Source of the DNA: Rodentibacter rarus
GTDB taxonomy: Bacteria; Pseudomonadota; Gammaproteobacteria; Enterobacterales; Pasteurellaceae
Assembly: GCF_001998965.1 (NCBI RefSeq)
Contig: NZ_MLHJ01000127.1
Coordinates: 1 to 35,438 of the forward strand
Direction of reading: 5' to 3'
Length of the DNA stretch: 35,438 nucleotides
This document shows positions 17,688 through 25,224 of this stretch, in pieces. The first letter of the stretch is position 1. The number at the start of each line of letters is the position of its first letter. Below the pieces are notes generated by a model. It was given only the letters and a program-made list of their open reading frames with translations. It ran no database searches and was not told where the DNA came from. A program made the translations under genes and the position numbers.

Positions 17688-17987
17688 TTACTCGTCAATG
17701 CGATCCAACAACATCGGAATCCAATCCCGTTGAGGGAAATTTTTCACTTTGTACCGCCAGTGTTTGAGGCTACCTTTGCTGATGTGTTTTTCCATTTGCT
17801 CTTCGAGACCAGCATAAAAGGCGACCACTTTGTCAAGGACTGTCATCAGCTTTTCACCGTTTTCAATCAAAAGAGCCAGTTGCAACACGGCATTAAATCG
17901 GTGATACACCCGTCTTTCTTGTGCTATTACGTTGTGTAAATCTCTCTGCCCAAATAATTTCAGGAGGAACCCCAATTGAATTGGCAA
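17688..17987 (-). pseudogene. Unrecognised phage stump
   Basis: An open frame of 99 codons. Its first 30 codons overlap the 3' end of ner in another frame (both read the segment encoding ner's GVPPEIIWAERF), so they are probably chance. The remaining part, from about FNAVLQLALLIENGEKL to PQRDWIPMLLDRIDE, looks like real, mostly helical protein. I do not recognise it. It may be the tail of a phage gene joined to ner by the deletion that removed the phage body. It has no ribosome site of its own. Confidence 0.4.
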
Positions 17988-18148
17988 TTAATCTTTCCAT
18001 CTTGGGATAGGGTTTATCCAATGCAGATTTCGATGTGTTATAACTGACGTTTTCTTCTTCAGCCAACGAACGTAAAGACCAGCCCTGTTTTTAAGGCTGC
18101 AATAATGTCCGCATGGTGCCAATTGCTTACTGTGGCTAATACACCCAT
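17893..18148 (-). pseudogene. ner: Ner/Nlp-family phage regulator, frameshifted
   Basis: ATG 18148 follows a GAGG site. The first frame gives MGVLATVSNWHHADIIAALK, then stops early. A single extra base near GGGCTGG shifts the rest into another frame: WSLRSLAEEENVSYNTSKSA, then LDKPYPKMERLIANSIGVPP and EIIWAERFTQR. Together this is the typical Ner protein (WHxADIIAxLK, KSALDKPYPK, IIWAERF), a small HTH protein that turns down early transcription in Mu-like phages. It is divergent from the repressor gene, as in Mu. Non-functional as read. Confidence 0.85.
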
Positions 18149-18178
18149 TTATTACACCTCTATTTATCTCTTGCGTGT

Positions 18179-18291
18179 ATTAAAGCGTAAAACTCAAAAT
18201 CAATCAATTGTAAAACTTAAGGTTTGACAAATAATTTCCCGTTTAAGATGATGAATTAGTTAAATAAATAGCTTATCTCTTAGTTTTACGG
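18179..18291. promoter_or_regulatory. Prophage switch region: two divergent promoters and three operator-like sites
   Basis: The ner promoter on minus is TTGATT (18202-18207), a 17-base spacer, and TTTAAT (18179-18184). The repressor promoter on plus is TTGACA (18224-18229), a 17-base spacer and GATGAT (18247-18252). The motif GTAAAACTNA occurs three times: GCGTAAAACTCAA (18185-18197) fills the ner spacer, TTGTAAAACTTAA (18208-18220) sits between the two -35 boxes, and CCGTAAAACTAAG is inverted at 18279-18291 before the repressor gene. This is the expected layout of a repressor/Ner operator. Confidence 0.6.
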
Positions 18292-18321
18292 AGGATTTTA
18301 GTGTAAAAGAAAAGGTAAAAG

Positions 18322-18809
18322 ATGAGTAAGGCTAAGATTTACGATCCTGACTTTGCAGAACGTATGAAATTTATTCTAGAAACTCGATTTAAAAACAATA
18401 GTAGTAAATTTGCTAGAGCCGTGGATGTTGCTGTGTCATCATTAAATAGATGGTTCATTGGTGAAGCGGATCCTTCGAGAAATAACTTAGTGAAGATTGC
18501 AGAAACAGCAGGGGCAGCCTTGAATGGCTAGCAACAGGTAAAGAAAACAATAACGAACAACCAAATGTTCATTTATCTCCAGAAGGAACCCTGAGACACG
18601 CTCTTGAGCTAATTACACAAGCTTTTCAAGCTCAAGAAAGAGCCAAGGAGAGTGAAGTAATTAATAATATCGAAAGAATATTACTGAATAATTATCGTAA
18701 GAGCTCGGATGAAGGGAAATTAGTCATCATGAATATGGCTGAAGCTATGGCGGAACTGCAAGATAAAAAAGAGAACTCAGAGCTATCTACGAATCGTAAA
18801 ATAACCTAA
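18322..18809 (+). pseudogene. XRE/HTH phage repressor, frameshifted
   Basis: ATG 18322 opens MSKAKIYDPDFAERMKFILE and an HTH region (SSKFARAVDVAVSSLNRWFI). At residue about 68 the frame stops (ALNG*). In the next frame the expected continuation appears: SLEWLATGKENNNEQPNVHL, through the helical RHALELITQAFQAQERAKES, to a stop at 18809. One base seems lost in GCAGGGGCAGCC. AG-ASLEWLATGK is the usual end of the HTH domain in such repressors. No S24 peptidase part follows. Likely the prophage's c-type repressor, now dead. Confidence 0.82.
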
Positions 18810-18939
18810 TGTTTTTCGGACAAAACTGTACCGAGGGTATTACCTCTTAAAAAAATGCCCTAATGTGAAAAGAACAGTAAATGATACCGACCATAACAAG
18901 AATAAACTTTTAATTTTTTGCACGGGATCATGTTTTTAA

Positions 18940-18965
18940 ATGCCGTCTGAACATATTTTAACGGC
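18940..18965 (+). repeat. Neisseria-type DNA uptake sequence in a decayed hairpin
   Basis: ATGCCGTCTGAA (18940-18951) is the full 12-base Neisseria DUS. ACGGC (18961-18965) followed by TTTTT pairs with GCCGT, leaving a terminator-like shape. In Neisseria, inverted DUS pairs often serve as terminators; here the second copy looks decayed. It lies inside the prophage relic, behind the repressor. Confidence 0.75.
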
Positions 18966-18973
18966 TTTTTAAA

Positions 18974-19035
18974 TTTCTCAGTTTATGTGTGTAAAACTGA
19001 AAACTGGAGTGCCTGCCAAATTTTGCTCATTTTGC
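18974..19035 (-). repeat. Possible internal end-motif copies, glgP-side end
   Basis: 18974-18989, read on minus, matches the motif CACTAAATATGAGAAA at 12 of 16 positions. TTTTGCTCATTTTGC (19021-19035) shares the ATGAG core on minus. Both are weaker than the terminal copy. They would mirror the two inner copies at the other end. Confidence 0.35.
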
Positions 19036-19136
19036 TTTCTCTTTTTTCCTGCTATAAGAAAGGGCTTACATTGCCGTAAAGCCTCATTCTATAAGGTTTT
19101 GGACAATTTAATCCCGTTTAATTCAACGTTCGTCCT

Positions 19137-19158
19137 AATTTCTCATTCTTGGTGGTTG
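19137..19158 (-). repeat. Terminal inverted repeat, glgP-side end
   Basis: On minus it holds CACCAAGAATGAGAAA, one base different from the left copy. IS200 transposase homology begins within a few bases to its right, so it marks a real junction. Confidence 0.75.
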
Positions 19159-19159
19159 G

Positions 19160-19450
19160 GTTCAATCCTTATTAATGATATTTGAAAGGCATGCGAATTT
19201 AAAATATAAATACGATAATACCTTCTGGGCAAAGAGGGATTATGTAGGTACAGTGGGGTCAAATACGAAAGTTGTAGAGGAATAATATATCAGGAATCAG
19301 GAAAATGAAGATATGATTATCGGATAATTTATCGAAGAAAGAATATGTGACCCCCTTTAAGGGGGAAGCCATAGGGTTATTGTACGGTTGCCAGTTTTTC
19401 ACATGTCCCTTGAGGGAGCATGTGAAGTACTAGATCTTTATAGGGTAGCC
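19160..19450 (+). mobile_element. IS200-family insertion sequence stump
   Basis: In one frame from 19160, VQSLLMIFERHANLKYKYDN, then TFWAKRDYVGTVGSNTKVVE, then after a TAA YIRNQENEDMIIG, and after another TAA FIEERICDPL. This aligns by eye with the C-terminal half of IS200 TnpA (KSSLMIF..xANLKYKYGN..FW..GYYVxTVG...I..YIRxQ). The N-terminal half with the HUH motif is missing and two stops interrupt the rest. Downstream hairpins at 19351-19365 and 19398-19426 fit the structured right end of such elements. The stump starts exactly where the prophage ends. Confidence 0.78.
19398..19426 (+). repeat. IS200-type right-end hairpin
   Basis: TTCACATGTCCCT pairs with AGGGA-CATGTGAA across a two-base loop, with one bulged G. 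An imperfect hairpin near the end is the transposase recognition structure of IS200/IS605 elements. CCCCCTT-T-AAGGGGG (19351-19365) forms a second palindrome at the end of the transposase frame. Confidence 0.6.
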
Positions 19451-19451
19451 T

Positions 19452-19475
19452 AAAAACCGCACGTTTTACGTGCGG
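19452..19475 (-). terminator. Rho-independent terminator of glgP
   Basis: CCGCACGT and ACGTGCGG form a perfect 8-bp stem with a three-base loop, four bases after the glgP stop. On the minus strand it is followed by TTTTTA. Confidence 0.88.
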
Positions 19476-19479
19476 ATTG

Positions 19480-21942
19480 TTATTTGAGTTTAATCGGTTC
19501 GACTTTCCAAATATTTTTCGCATAATCGAGAATTGTTCTGTCTGATGAGAAAAAGCCCATATTGATCATATTTTGGATAGCACTTTCAATCCATTGATCA
19601 GGCTGTTTATATTTTTCATCCACCACATTTTGGGCTTCTACATAGCTACGGAAATCCGCAAAGGCTTGATAATAATCGTGATATTGTAAGCCTTGTAACA
19701 AAGGTAAATAGCGCTGAGGCTCTTCTGGAGAAAACTGACCTGAGATAATTTGATCCACCACGGTGCGTAATTCGACATCATTTTGATAATAGTCAAATGG
19801 ACGATAGCCATCACGACGGAGCTGTTCTACTTGTTCCACCGTATTACCAAAAATGAAAATATGATCTTCTCCCACATTCTCCAAAATTTCCACATTTGCC
19901 CCATCTAAGGTGCCGAGTGTTAATGCGCCGTTAAGGGCAAATTTCATATTACTCGTACCGGAAGCCTCCGTACCCGCAAGTGAAATTTGCTCGGAAATAT
20001 CTGCAGCCGGAATGATAAGTTGAGCAAGGCTTACACTATAATTTGGGATAAACACAACCTTTAAGCGACCTTGTAAACGTTCATCATTATTGATCACGCT
20101 TGCGACATCATTAATCAGACGAATGGTCTGTTTCGCTGCATAGTAGGCGGAAGCGGCTTTGCCTGCCAAGATAAACACTCGAGGTTGCCAATCTTTCTCC
20201 GGGTTAGCCAGCATCGCATTGTAGCGTGCAATGATGTGGAGCACATTTAACATTTGACGTTTATATTCGTGAATACGTTTTACCTGTACATCAAAGAGTG
20301 CATTTGGGTTCAATTCAATGCCCAAGGTGCGTTTCACGTAATCCGCCAATTTTACTTTGTTAGTGTATTTAATGTCTGCCACCGCTTTCTTGAAGTCTTT
20401 TTCGTGGACAAACGTTTCTAATTTCTTAATTTGACCTAAATCATAACGCCATTCTGTACCGATATATTTATCAAACAATGTGGCGAGTTGTGGGTTGGCT
20501 ACCGCTAACCAGCGACGTGGTGTAATACCGTTCGTTACATTAGTAAAACGCTCCGGATAAATGCGGGCAAAGTCTGCAAAAGTAGAGGTTACCATCAAAT
20601 CAGAATGAATGGCTGCAACGCCGTTAATTTTATGAGACCCTACGACAGATAACCAGCCCATACGTACTTTGCGTTGATAACCTTCTTCAATAAGCGATAC
20701 ACGGCGAATAAAATCGTTATCCGTTGTAATATAAGTACGCACATATTCTAGGAAATGATCGTTAATATCAAAGATCATTTGTAAGTGGCGTGGTAAAATT
20801 TTCGCCATCATTTCGACCGGCCAAGTTTCGAGTGCTTCCGACATTAAGGTGTGACACGTGTAAGAGAAAATGCGACGAGTCATATCCCAAGCTTTTTGCC
20901 AGCTAAATCCTTCCTCATCAATCAATACACGCATTAATTCAGGAATAGCTAATGCCGGGTGGGTATCATTTAGGTGAATAGCCACTTTATCGGCAAGATT
21001 TTCAAGACTGTTGTGCGTGCGCTTATGACGACGAATAATATCTTGTAATGAAGCGGATACAAGGAAATACTCTTGGCGTAAACGCAATTCACGTCCATTC
21101 CAAGTGGAATCATCAGGATACAGAACTCGTGATAAATTTTTACTGGAAGCACGGGCTTCCACGGCGGCTAAATGCTCGCCACGGTTAAATTCCGCAAGAT
21201 TAAAACTCTCCCCGCCGTGGGCTGACCACAATCTTAAGGTTGCCGCAGAATCATTTTTATAACCCGGAATCATCTGATCATAGGCAAGTGCGGTCACTTC
21301 TTCTTGTGGATTCCATATACATTTTTTGCCTTCAAAGTGAATATTTCCACCAAATGCCACATAGAAACGTTTTGATGGACGCAAGAACTCCCAAGGAGCC
21401 CCTTTTTCTAACCACGCATCCGGGCGTTCTACTTGTTGACCGTTTTCAATTTTTTGGCGGAACATACCGTATTCATAGCGAATCCCATAGCCCATACCCG
21501 GTAAACCAAGTGTTGCGATAGAATCCATAAAGCAAGCTGCCAAGCGACCTAAACCGCCATTTCCTAAACCCGGGTCAACTTCCTTTTCAATAATTTCTTC
21601 TAAATCAACATTTAACTCGCTTAACGCTTCTTTCGTTAAACTGTAAACATCTTCTGCAATCAGCGCATTGGAAAGCGTGCGACCGATTAAAAACTCCATA
21701 GAAAGATAATAAACCCGGCGGGCATCATCTGCACGAGCTTGACGAGCCGTGCTAATCCATCCTTCTGTAACAAGATCCCGCACGGCATACAATGTTGCAT
21801 TCAGCCAATCTCGTTGGCTTGCTTCACGTGGCGAACGCCCGATAGAGAAAATTAATTTATAAACGATGGATTTTTTTAGTGCTTGAACATCCAATTCAGG
21901 ACGATTATAAAGAAATGGAGAATCAAAATTATCCATTATCAT
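19480..21942 (-). CDS. glgP: Glycogen phosphorylase
   Basis: 820 residues from ATG 21942, which has GAGG nine bases upstream; the longer frame from TTG 21957 overlaps that ribosome site. The N-terminal conserved block is [12 protein letters not shown]...[15 protein letters not shown]. The pyridoxal-phosphate lysine lies in [20 protein letters not shown] near residue 660. The enzyme releases glucose-1-phosphate from glycogen chain ends in the cytoplasm. Last gene of the glg cluster, separated from glgA by 270 bases carrying a terminator-like structure, so it may have its own control. Confidence 0.96.
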   Translation of the reverse strand: MIMDNFDSPFLYNRPELDVQALKKSIVYKLIFSIGRSPREASQRDWLNATLYAVRDLVTEGWISTARQARADDARRVYYLSMEFLIGRTLSNALIAEDVYSLTKEALSELNVDLEEIIEKEVDPGLGNGGLGRLAACFMDSIATLGLPGMGYGIRYEYGMFRQKIENGQQVERPDAWLEKGAPWEFLRPSKRFYVAFGGNIHFEGKKCIWNPQEEVTALAYDQMIPGYKNDSAATLRLWSAHGGESFNLAEFNRGEHLAAVEARASSKNLSRVLYPDDSTWNGRELRLRQEYFLVSASLQDIIRRHKRTHNSLENLADKVAIHLNDTHPALAIPELMRVLIDEEGFSWQKAWDMTRRIFSYTCHTLMSEALETWPVEMMAKILPRHLQMIFDINDHFLEYVRTYITTDNDFIRRVSLIEEGYQRKVRMGWLSVVGSHKINGVAAIHSDLMVTSTFADFARIYPERFTNVTNGITPRRWLAVANPQLATLFDKYIGTEWRYDLGQIKKLETFVHEKDFKKAVADIKYTNKVKLADYVKRTLGIELNPNALFDVQVKRIHEYKRQMLNVLHIIARYNAMLANPEKDWQPRVFILAGKAASAYYAAKQTIRLINDVASVINNDERLQGRLKVVFIPNYSVSLAQLIIPAADISEQISLAGTEASGTSNMKFALNGALTLGTLDGANVEILENVGEDHIFIFGNTVEQVEQLRRDGYRPFDYYQNDVELRTVVDQIISGQFSPEEPQRYLPLLQGLQYHDYYQAFADFRSYVEAQNVVDEKYKQPDQWIESAIQNMINMGFFSSDRTILDYAKNIWKVEPIKLK

Positions 21943-22027
21943 AATGGTAAACCTCAACTAAAAAGTAAAAATATAAACGTTAGGCGGAATAGCTAAACAA
22001 TTAAAAAAGCTCCATCTCATCAAGTGA

Positions 22028-22048
22028 GTAATATTCAGCGAATATTAC
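22028..22048. promoter_or_regulatory. Perfect hairpin in glgP leader
   Basis: GTAATATTC and GAATATTAC form a 9-bp perfect stem with a three-base loop. No T-run follows on minus. It would lie in the 5' leader of glgP mRNA, about 90 bases before the start codon. Confidence 0.4.
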
Positions 22049-22125
22049 CCCATTTTTGACCATCCCTGATTGACTATAAAGTATTAGCTCCATAAAAAGC
22101 GCATAGATTCTAGCCATTATTAAGC

Positions 22126-22175
22126 AAAAAACAACCAGAATTACCTGGTTTGAGGAAAAATTTCTCAAACCAGGT
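22126..22175 (-). terminator. Overlapping hairpins between glgA and glgP (terminator/attenuator)
   Basis: On the minus strand, a long stem forms first: ACCTGGTTTGAG with CTCAAACCAGGT (22143-22175, 12 bp perfect). Its 3' arm also belongs to a second stem, AACCAG with CTGGTT (22133-22150), which is followed by GTTTTTT and so looks like a true terminator. The two cannot form together. A possible glgP promoter (TTGTTT, 16 bases, TAGAAT) starts within the T-run of this structure. Confidence 0.6.
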
Positions 22176-22213
22176 CTAGCGTAAACAATTTTCCAGAAAA
22201 CTGGCATTGCAAA

Positions 22214-23644
22214 TTATAGCCGTTGATACAATGCAAAATACTCAGCCGCTGCTTTACGCCAGCTGAAATCTTGTTTCATCGCATCGCTACGAACCATCGA
22301 CCAAGATCGTGGTTTTTGCCAAAGTAAAAAGGCTTGCTGCAAACTTTGGCGAAGCGCTTCCGGTGTAGCCTGATCAAATACAAAACCTGTTGCGGAGCGA
22401 TTTTTGATGGTTTCGGATGTACTGTTCACCACCGTATCTGCCAATCCCCCCGTTTTACGTACCAACGGTAACGTGCCATATTGCAAGCCGTAAAGTTGGG
22501 TTAAGCCACAAGGTTCAAAACGGCTCGGCACAAGAATCACATCCCCCCCAGCCACCATTAAATGGGAAAGCGCCTCATCATAACCAATTTTCACTGCAAT
22601 ATTTTGCGGATAGGTTTCGGCGAGATGGCGAATACCGTCTTCTAAATGTGGTGCACCTGATCCCAAAATCATCAGTTGACCGCCTTGTTTTACAATTTCA
22701 TCGGCACTTTCAATCAATAAATCCACACCTTTTTGTTCTGTTAAACGGGTTATCATCACAAAGGTTAATGCTCGTTCTTCTTGTGGTAAATTGAAATAGG
22801 CTTGTAAAGCCGCCTTATTTTTCTTTTTACCGGTCAGGGATTTCAATTTATAACGGTGGGCAATATAACTGTCGCAACTTGGATGCCAAATGGTTTCATC
22901 TACCCCATTGAGAATCCCTACCAGACGATTCTCCGCTTTTAACCCTCCAAGCAGACCTTGTAATCCGTAAGCAAATTCCGGTGTAGTAATTTCTTCTGCA
23001 TAGGTCGGACTCACAGCGGTAACCGCATCAGAATAGAACAACCCTGCTTTGAGGTAGGAAATTTGTCCATAAAGCTCTAAACCATCCACATGGAACATAC
23101 CTGAAGGCAAACCGATTTCATACAAATGATGATAAGAAAATTGCCCTTGATAGGCTAAGTTATGAATGGTAAAGATGGATTTCGCAGGGCGACCTTTGTT
23201 AAATAAATAGGCGGCGCATAACCCTGCATGCCAATCGTGAGCGTGGACAACCTCAGCCCGCCACCAACTGTCTAAGCCTGTCGCCAGTTCTGCCCCTACC
23301 CAACCGAGTAGTGCAAAACGCTTATAGTTATCACCATAATCGTTGTAATAAATATCGTGGTAAGGATTACCTTCACGATGATACAAATGAGGAGCGTCAA
23401 TTAAATAAACCCCCACCCCATTGTATTGACCATAACGCAAAATAATATGCCCGGCAAAATTGTCAAATTCCGCCACAATTTGTGTATTGGGAATACCTGC
23501 CATCATCGCAGGGTAAGCCGGTAATAATATGCGGGCATCCAATCCGATTTGGTTTTGGGCTTGTGGCAATGCACCCAGCACATCCGCTAAGCCACCAGTT
23601 TTTAACAGCGGATAAAATTCCGAGCAAACATGTAATATTTTCAT
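22214..23644 (-). CDS. glgA: Glycogen synthase (ADP-glucose dependent)
   Basis: 476 residues, the family's usual length. The N-terminal KTGGLADVLGALP holds the ADP-glucose-binding K-x-G-G-L motif (Lys15). HDWHAGLCAAYLFNKG and the C-terminal PSRFEPCGLTQLYGLQYGTL are the other GT5 signatures. It adds glucose from ADP-glucose to growing chains. GGAAAATAGGAA precedes the ATG. 253 bases separate it from glgC, occupied by a dispersed repeat and a terminator. Confidence 0.96.
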   Translation of the reverse strand: MKILHVCSEFYPLLKTGGLADVLGALPQAQNQIGLDARILLPAYPAMMAGIPNTQIVAEFDNFAGHIILRYGQYNGVGVYLIDAPHLYHREGNPYHDIYYNDYGDNYKRFALLGWVGAELATGLDSWWRAEVVHAHDWHAGLCAAYLFNKGRPAKSIFTIHNLAYQGQFSYHHLYEIGLPSGMFHVDGLELYGQISYLKAGLFYSDAVTAVSPTYAEEITTPEFAYGLQGLLGGLKAENRLVGILNGVDETIWHPSCDSYIAHRYKLKSLTGKKKNKAALQAYFNLPQEERALTFVMITRLTEQKGVDLLIESADEIVKQGGQLMILGSGAPHLEDGIRHLAETYPQNIAVKIGYDEALSHLMVAGGDVILVPSRFEPCGLTQLYGLQYGTLPLVRKTGGLADTVVNSTSETIKNRSATGFVFDQATPEALRQSLQQAFLLWQKPRSWSMVRSDAMKQDFSWRKAAAEYFALYQRL

Positions 23645-23704
23645 TTCCTATTTTCCTTTATGCTAATTTCCTCTATCCATTTATGGAGAAAATAAAACCA
23701 CTGT

Positions 23705-23814
23705 ATTATGTCGCAAACGCACAAAAGCAGAAATTTCAACGAAATCTGCGTATCTGTTTTTAATATATTGAAATAATTTGATTTTATGGCGGATATACGC
23801 AGTGTGCCCCTACG
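23705..23814. repeat. Dispersed repeat, copy 1
   Basis: Piece A (23705-23740, ATTATGTCGCAAACGCACAA and following) matches 35366-35400 at most positions. Piece B (23782-23814) matches, as reverse complement, 35406-35438 (CGTAGGG-CACACTGCGT core). CTGCGTAT (23746-23753) and ATACGCAG (23795-23802) give an 8-bp inverted repeat. Noncoding, between glgA and glgC. Confidence 0.65.
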
Positions 23815-23858
23815 AATAAATCAAATTCAGTTTGAGAGCAGCAACATCATACTAAAAA

Positions 23859-23891
23859 TCAATAAAGTGCGGTCAAAATCAACCGCACTTT
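23859..23891 (-). terminator. Terminator of glgC made from an inverted uptake-signal pair
   Basis: AAAGTGCGGT (23864-23873) and ACCGCACTTT (23882-23891) form a 10-bp stem with an 8-base loop, six bases after the glgC stop. A T-rich stretch follows on minus. Inverted uptake-signal pairs are a known terminator type in Pasteurellaceae. Confidence 0.8.
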
Positions 23892-23897
23892 TCAGGA

Positions 23898-25199
23898 TTA
23901 ATCTAAATGCGCCTCAGAAGCAATTTCTTCCCCCTCAAGTTTCTTGAGCATTTTCGGGGTAACTAAAATTACCTTACCTGTTGAGCTGATACGAAAACGC
24001 TTACGATCTTCTTCTAAATTGACACCAATTTGCATACCATCCGGAATATGGCAAGTTCGATCAATAATGCAGTTTTTCAATACACAATTTTTACCAATGG
24101 TGACTTCAGGCAAGACGACACAATGTTCCACTTTTGAGAACGCATCAACTTTAACACGATCAAAGAGCACGGAATTACTAATCAATGCATCGGTAATCAC
24201 GCAACCGCCACCAATCAGCGAGTTATCGACAGGATGAACATTGGTTTGTTTATAGAAGAATTTGGACGGATACGCTTGAACCGGATTACCACGAATCGGC
24301 CAGCTTTGATCATAAATATCAAGTTGTGGATTTTCAGAGACTAAGTCAATATTCGATTGCCAGAAACTATCGAGTGTTCCCACATCACGCCAGTAAATTT
24401 CCCCCTCCGTATTGCGTCCCATACAAGAACGGCTGAATGGGTGAGCATAAAGCGTTTCGTCTTCCAAACATTTTGGTAAGACATTTTTACCAAAATCGTG
24501 GCTAGTTTCCGGTGTATTCACTTCACGTTCAAGCATCTCGTAGAGATAATCCGCATCAAAAACATAGATCCCCATTGATGCCAAAGATACATCAGGTTTA
24601 CCTACCATAGCCGGTGGATCTTTTGGTTTTTCGATAAAAGCTTTCACTTTTAAGTTTTCATTGACTGCCATTACGCCAAATTCATGGGCTTCTGAACGAG
24701 GCACTTCAATACAACCGACCGTGCATTTCGCACCACTATTGACGTGATCCATTAACATCACACTATAATCTTGTTTATAAATATGGTCGCCGGCCAAAAT
24801 AAGCACATATTTCGGACGATAGTGATCACGAATAATCGCCATATTTTGATATACGGCATCGGCTGTACCACGATACCAAGTGGAATCATCAATTTGTTGG
24901 CGGGCAGGAAGCATATCGACAAATTCCCCACGTTCTTGCGGCAAGAATGACCAACCGGTTTGTAAATGACGAAGTAAAGAGTGAGCGGCATACTGCGTGA
25001 CGACACCAATGCGGTTTAAACCGGAATTAATACAGTTAGAAAGCGCAAAATCAATAATTCGGCGATTTCCACCAAAATAAAGCGCAGGTTTAGCCCGTTT
25101 ATCGGTAAGTTCGTGCAAACGTGAACCACGTCCTCCCGCTAAAATTAACACTAAGGTATTTTTCACCAAGTCATATTTGTTTAAGTCGCCAGCTTTCAT
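23898..25199 (-). CDS. glgC: Glucose-1-phosphate adenylyltransferase
   Basis: 433 residues from ATG 25199, with GGAG six bases upstream; a frame from TTG 25211 would include the ribosome site. LVLILAGGRGSRLHELTDKR is the nucleotidyltransferase signature and RAKPALYFGG follows it. The Rossmann-like catalytic part is followed by a left-handed beta-helix of hexapeptide-like repeats (from about residue 300: VLFDRVKVDAFSKVEHCVVL). It makes ADP-glucose, the committed and usually allosterically controlled step of glycogen synthesis. It starts 25 bases after glgX. Confidence 0.96.
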   Translation of the reverse strand: MKAGDLNKYDLVKNTLVLILAGGRGSRLHELTDKRAKPALYFGGNRRIIDFALSNCINSGLNRIGVVTQYAAHSLLRHLQTGWSFLPQERGEFVDMLPARQQIDDSTWYRGTADAVYQNMAIIRDHYRPKYVLILAGDHIYKQDYSVMLMDHVNSGAKCTVGCIEVPRSEAHEFGVMAVNENLKVKAFIEKPKDPPAMVGKPDVSLASMGIYVFDADYLYEMLEREVNTPETSHDFGKNVLPKCLEDETLYAHPFSRSCMGRNTEGEIYWRDVGTLDSFWQSNIDLVSENPQLDIYDQSWPIRGNPVQAYPSKFFYKQTNVHPVDNSLIGGGCVITDALISNSVLFDRVKVDAFSKVEHCVVLPEVTIGKNCVLKNCIIDRTCHIPDGMQIGVNLEEDRKRFRISSTGKVILVTPKMLKKLEGEEIASEAHLD

Positions 25200-25224
25200 A
25201 AATAGCTCCAATTATTGTTGTTCG

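Larger units (their letters stand above)
17190..19158. mobile_element. Deleted Mu-like transposable prophage relic
   Basis: The boundaries are a 22-bp inverted repeat with one mismatch (17190-17211 and 19137-19158). Between them lie, from right to left, a repressor pseudogene on plus, a control region, a ner pseudogene on minus, an unknown stump, and a D12 adenine methylase pseudogene ending near the left edge. This is the order of a Mu-like phage in reverse: attL, c, ner, (large deletion), DNA-modification gene, attR. Extra copies of the end motif near both borders resemble the multiple transposase sites of Mu ends. Only about 2 kb of an expected 35-40 kb remains. No transposase A/B or capsid gene is left. 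I could not find a 5-bp target duplication, so the exact termini are uncertain. Confidence 0.72.

Noticed and set aside
18985-19185. 66-codon open frame on plus
   Set aside because: Crosses the prophage end and the IS200 stump in the wrong frame; no protein-like pattern.
19240-19450. Hairpin-rich segment considered as a small RNA gene
   Set aside because: Stops and palindromes are explained by IS200 transposase remains and its right end.
22001-22207. 68-codon open frame on minus between glgA and glgP
   Set aside because: Runs straight through all hairpins; no ribosome site and no recognisable sequence.
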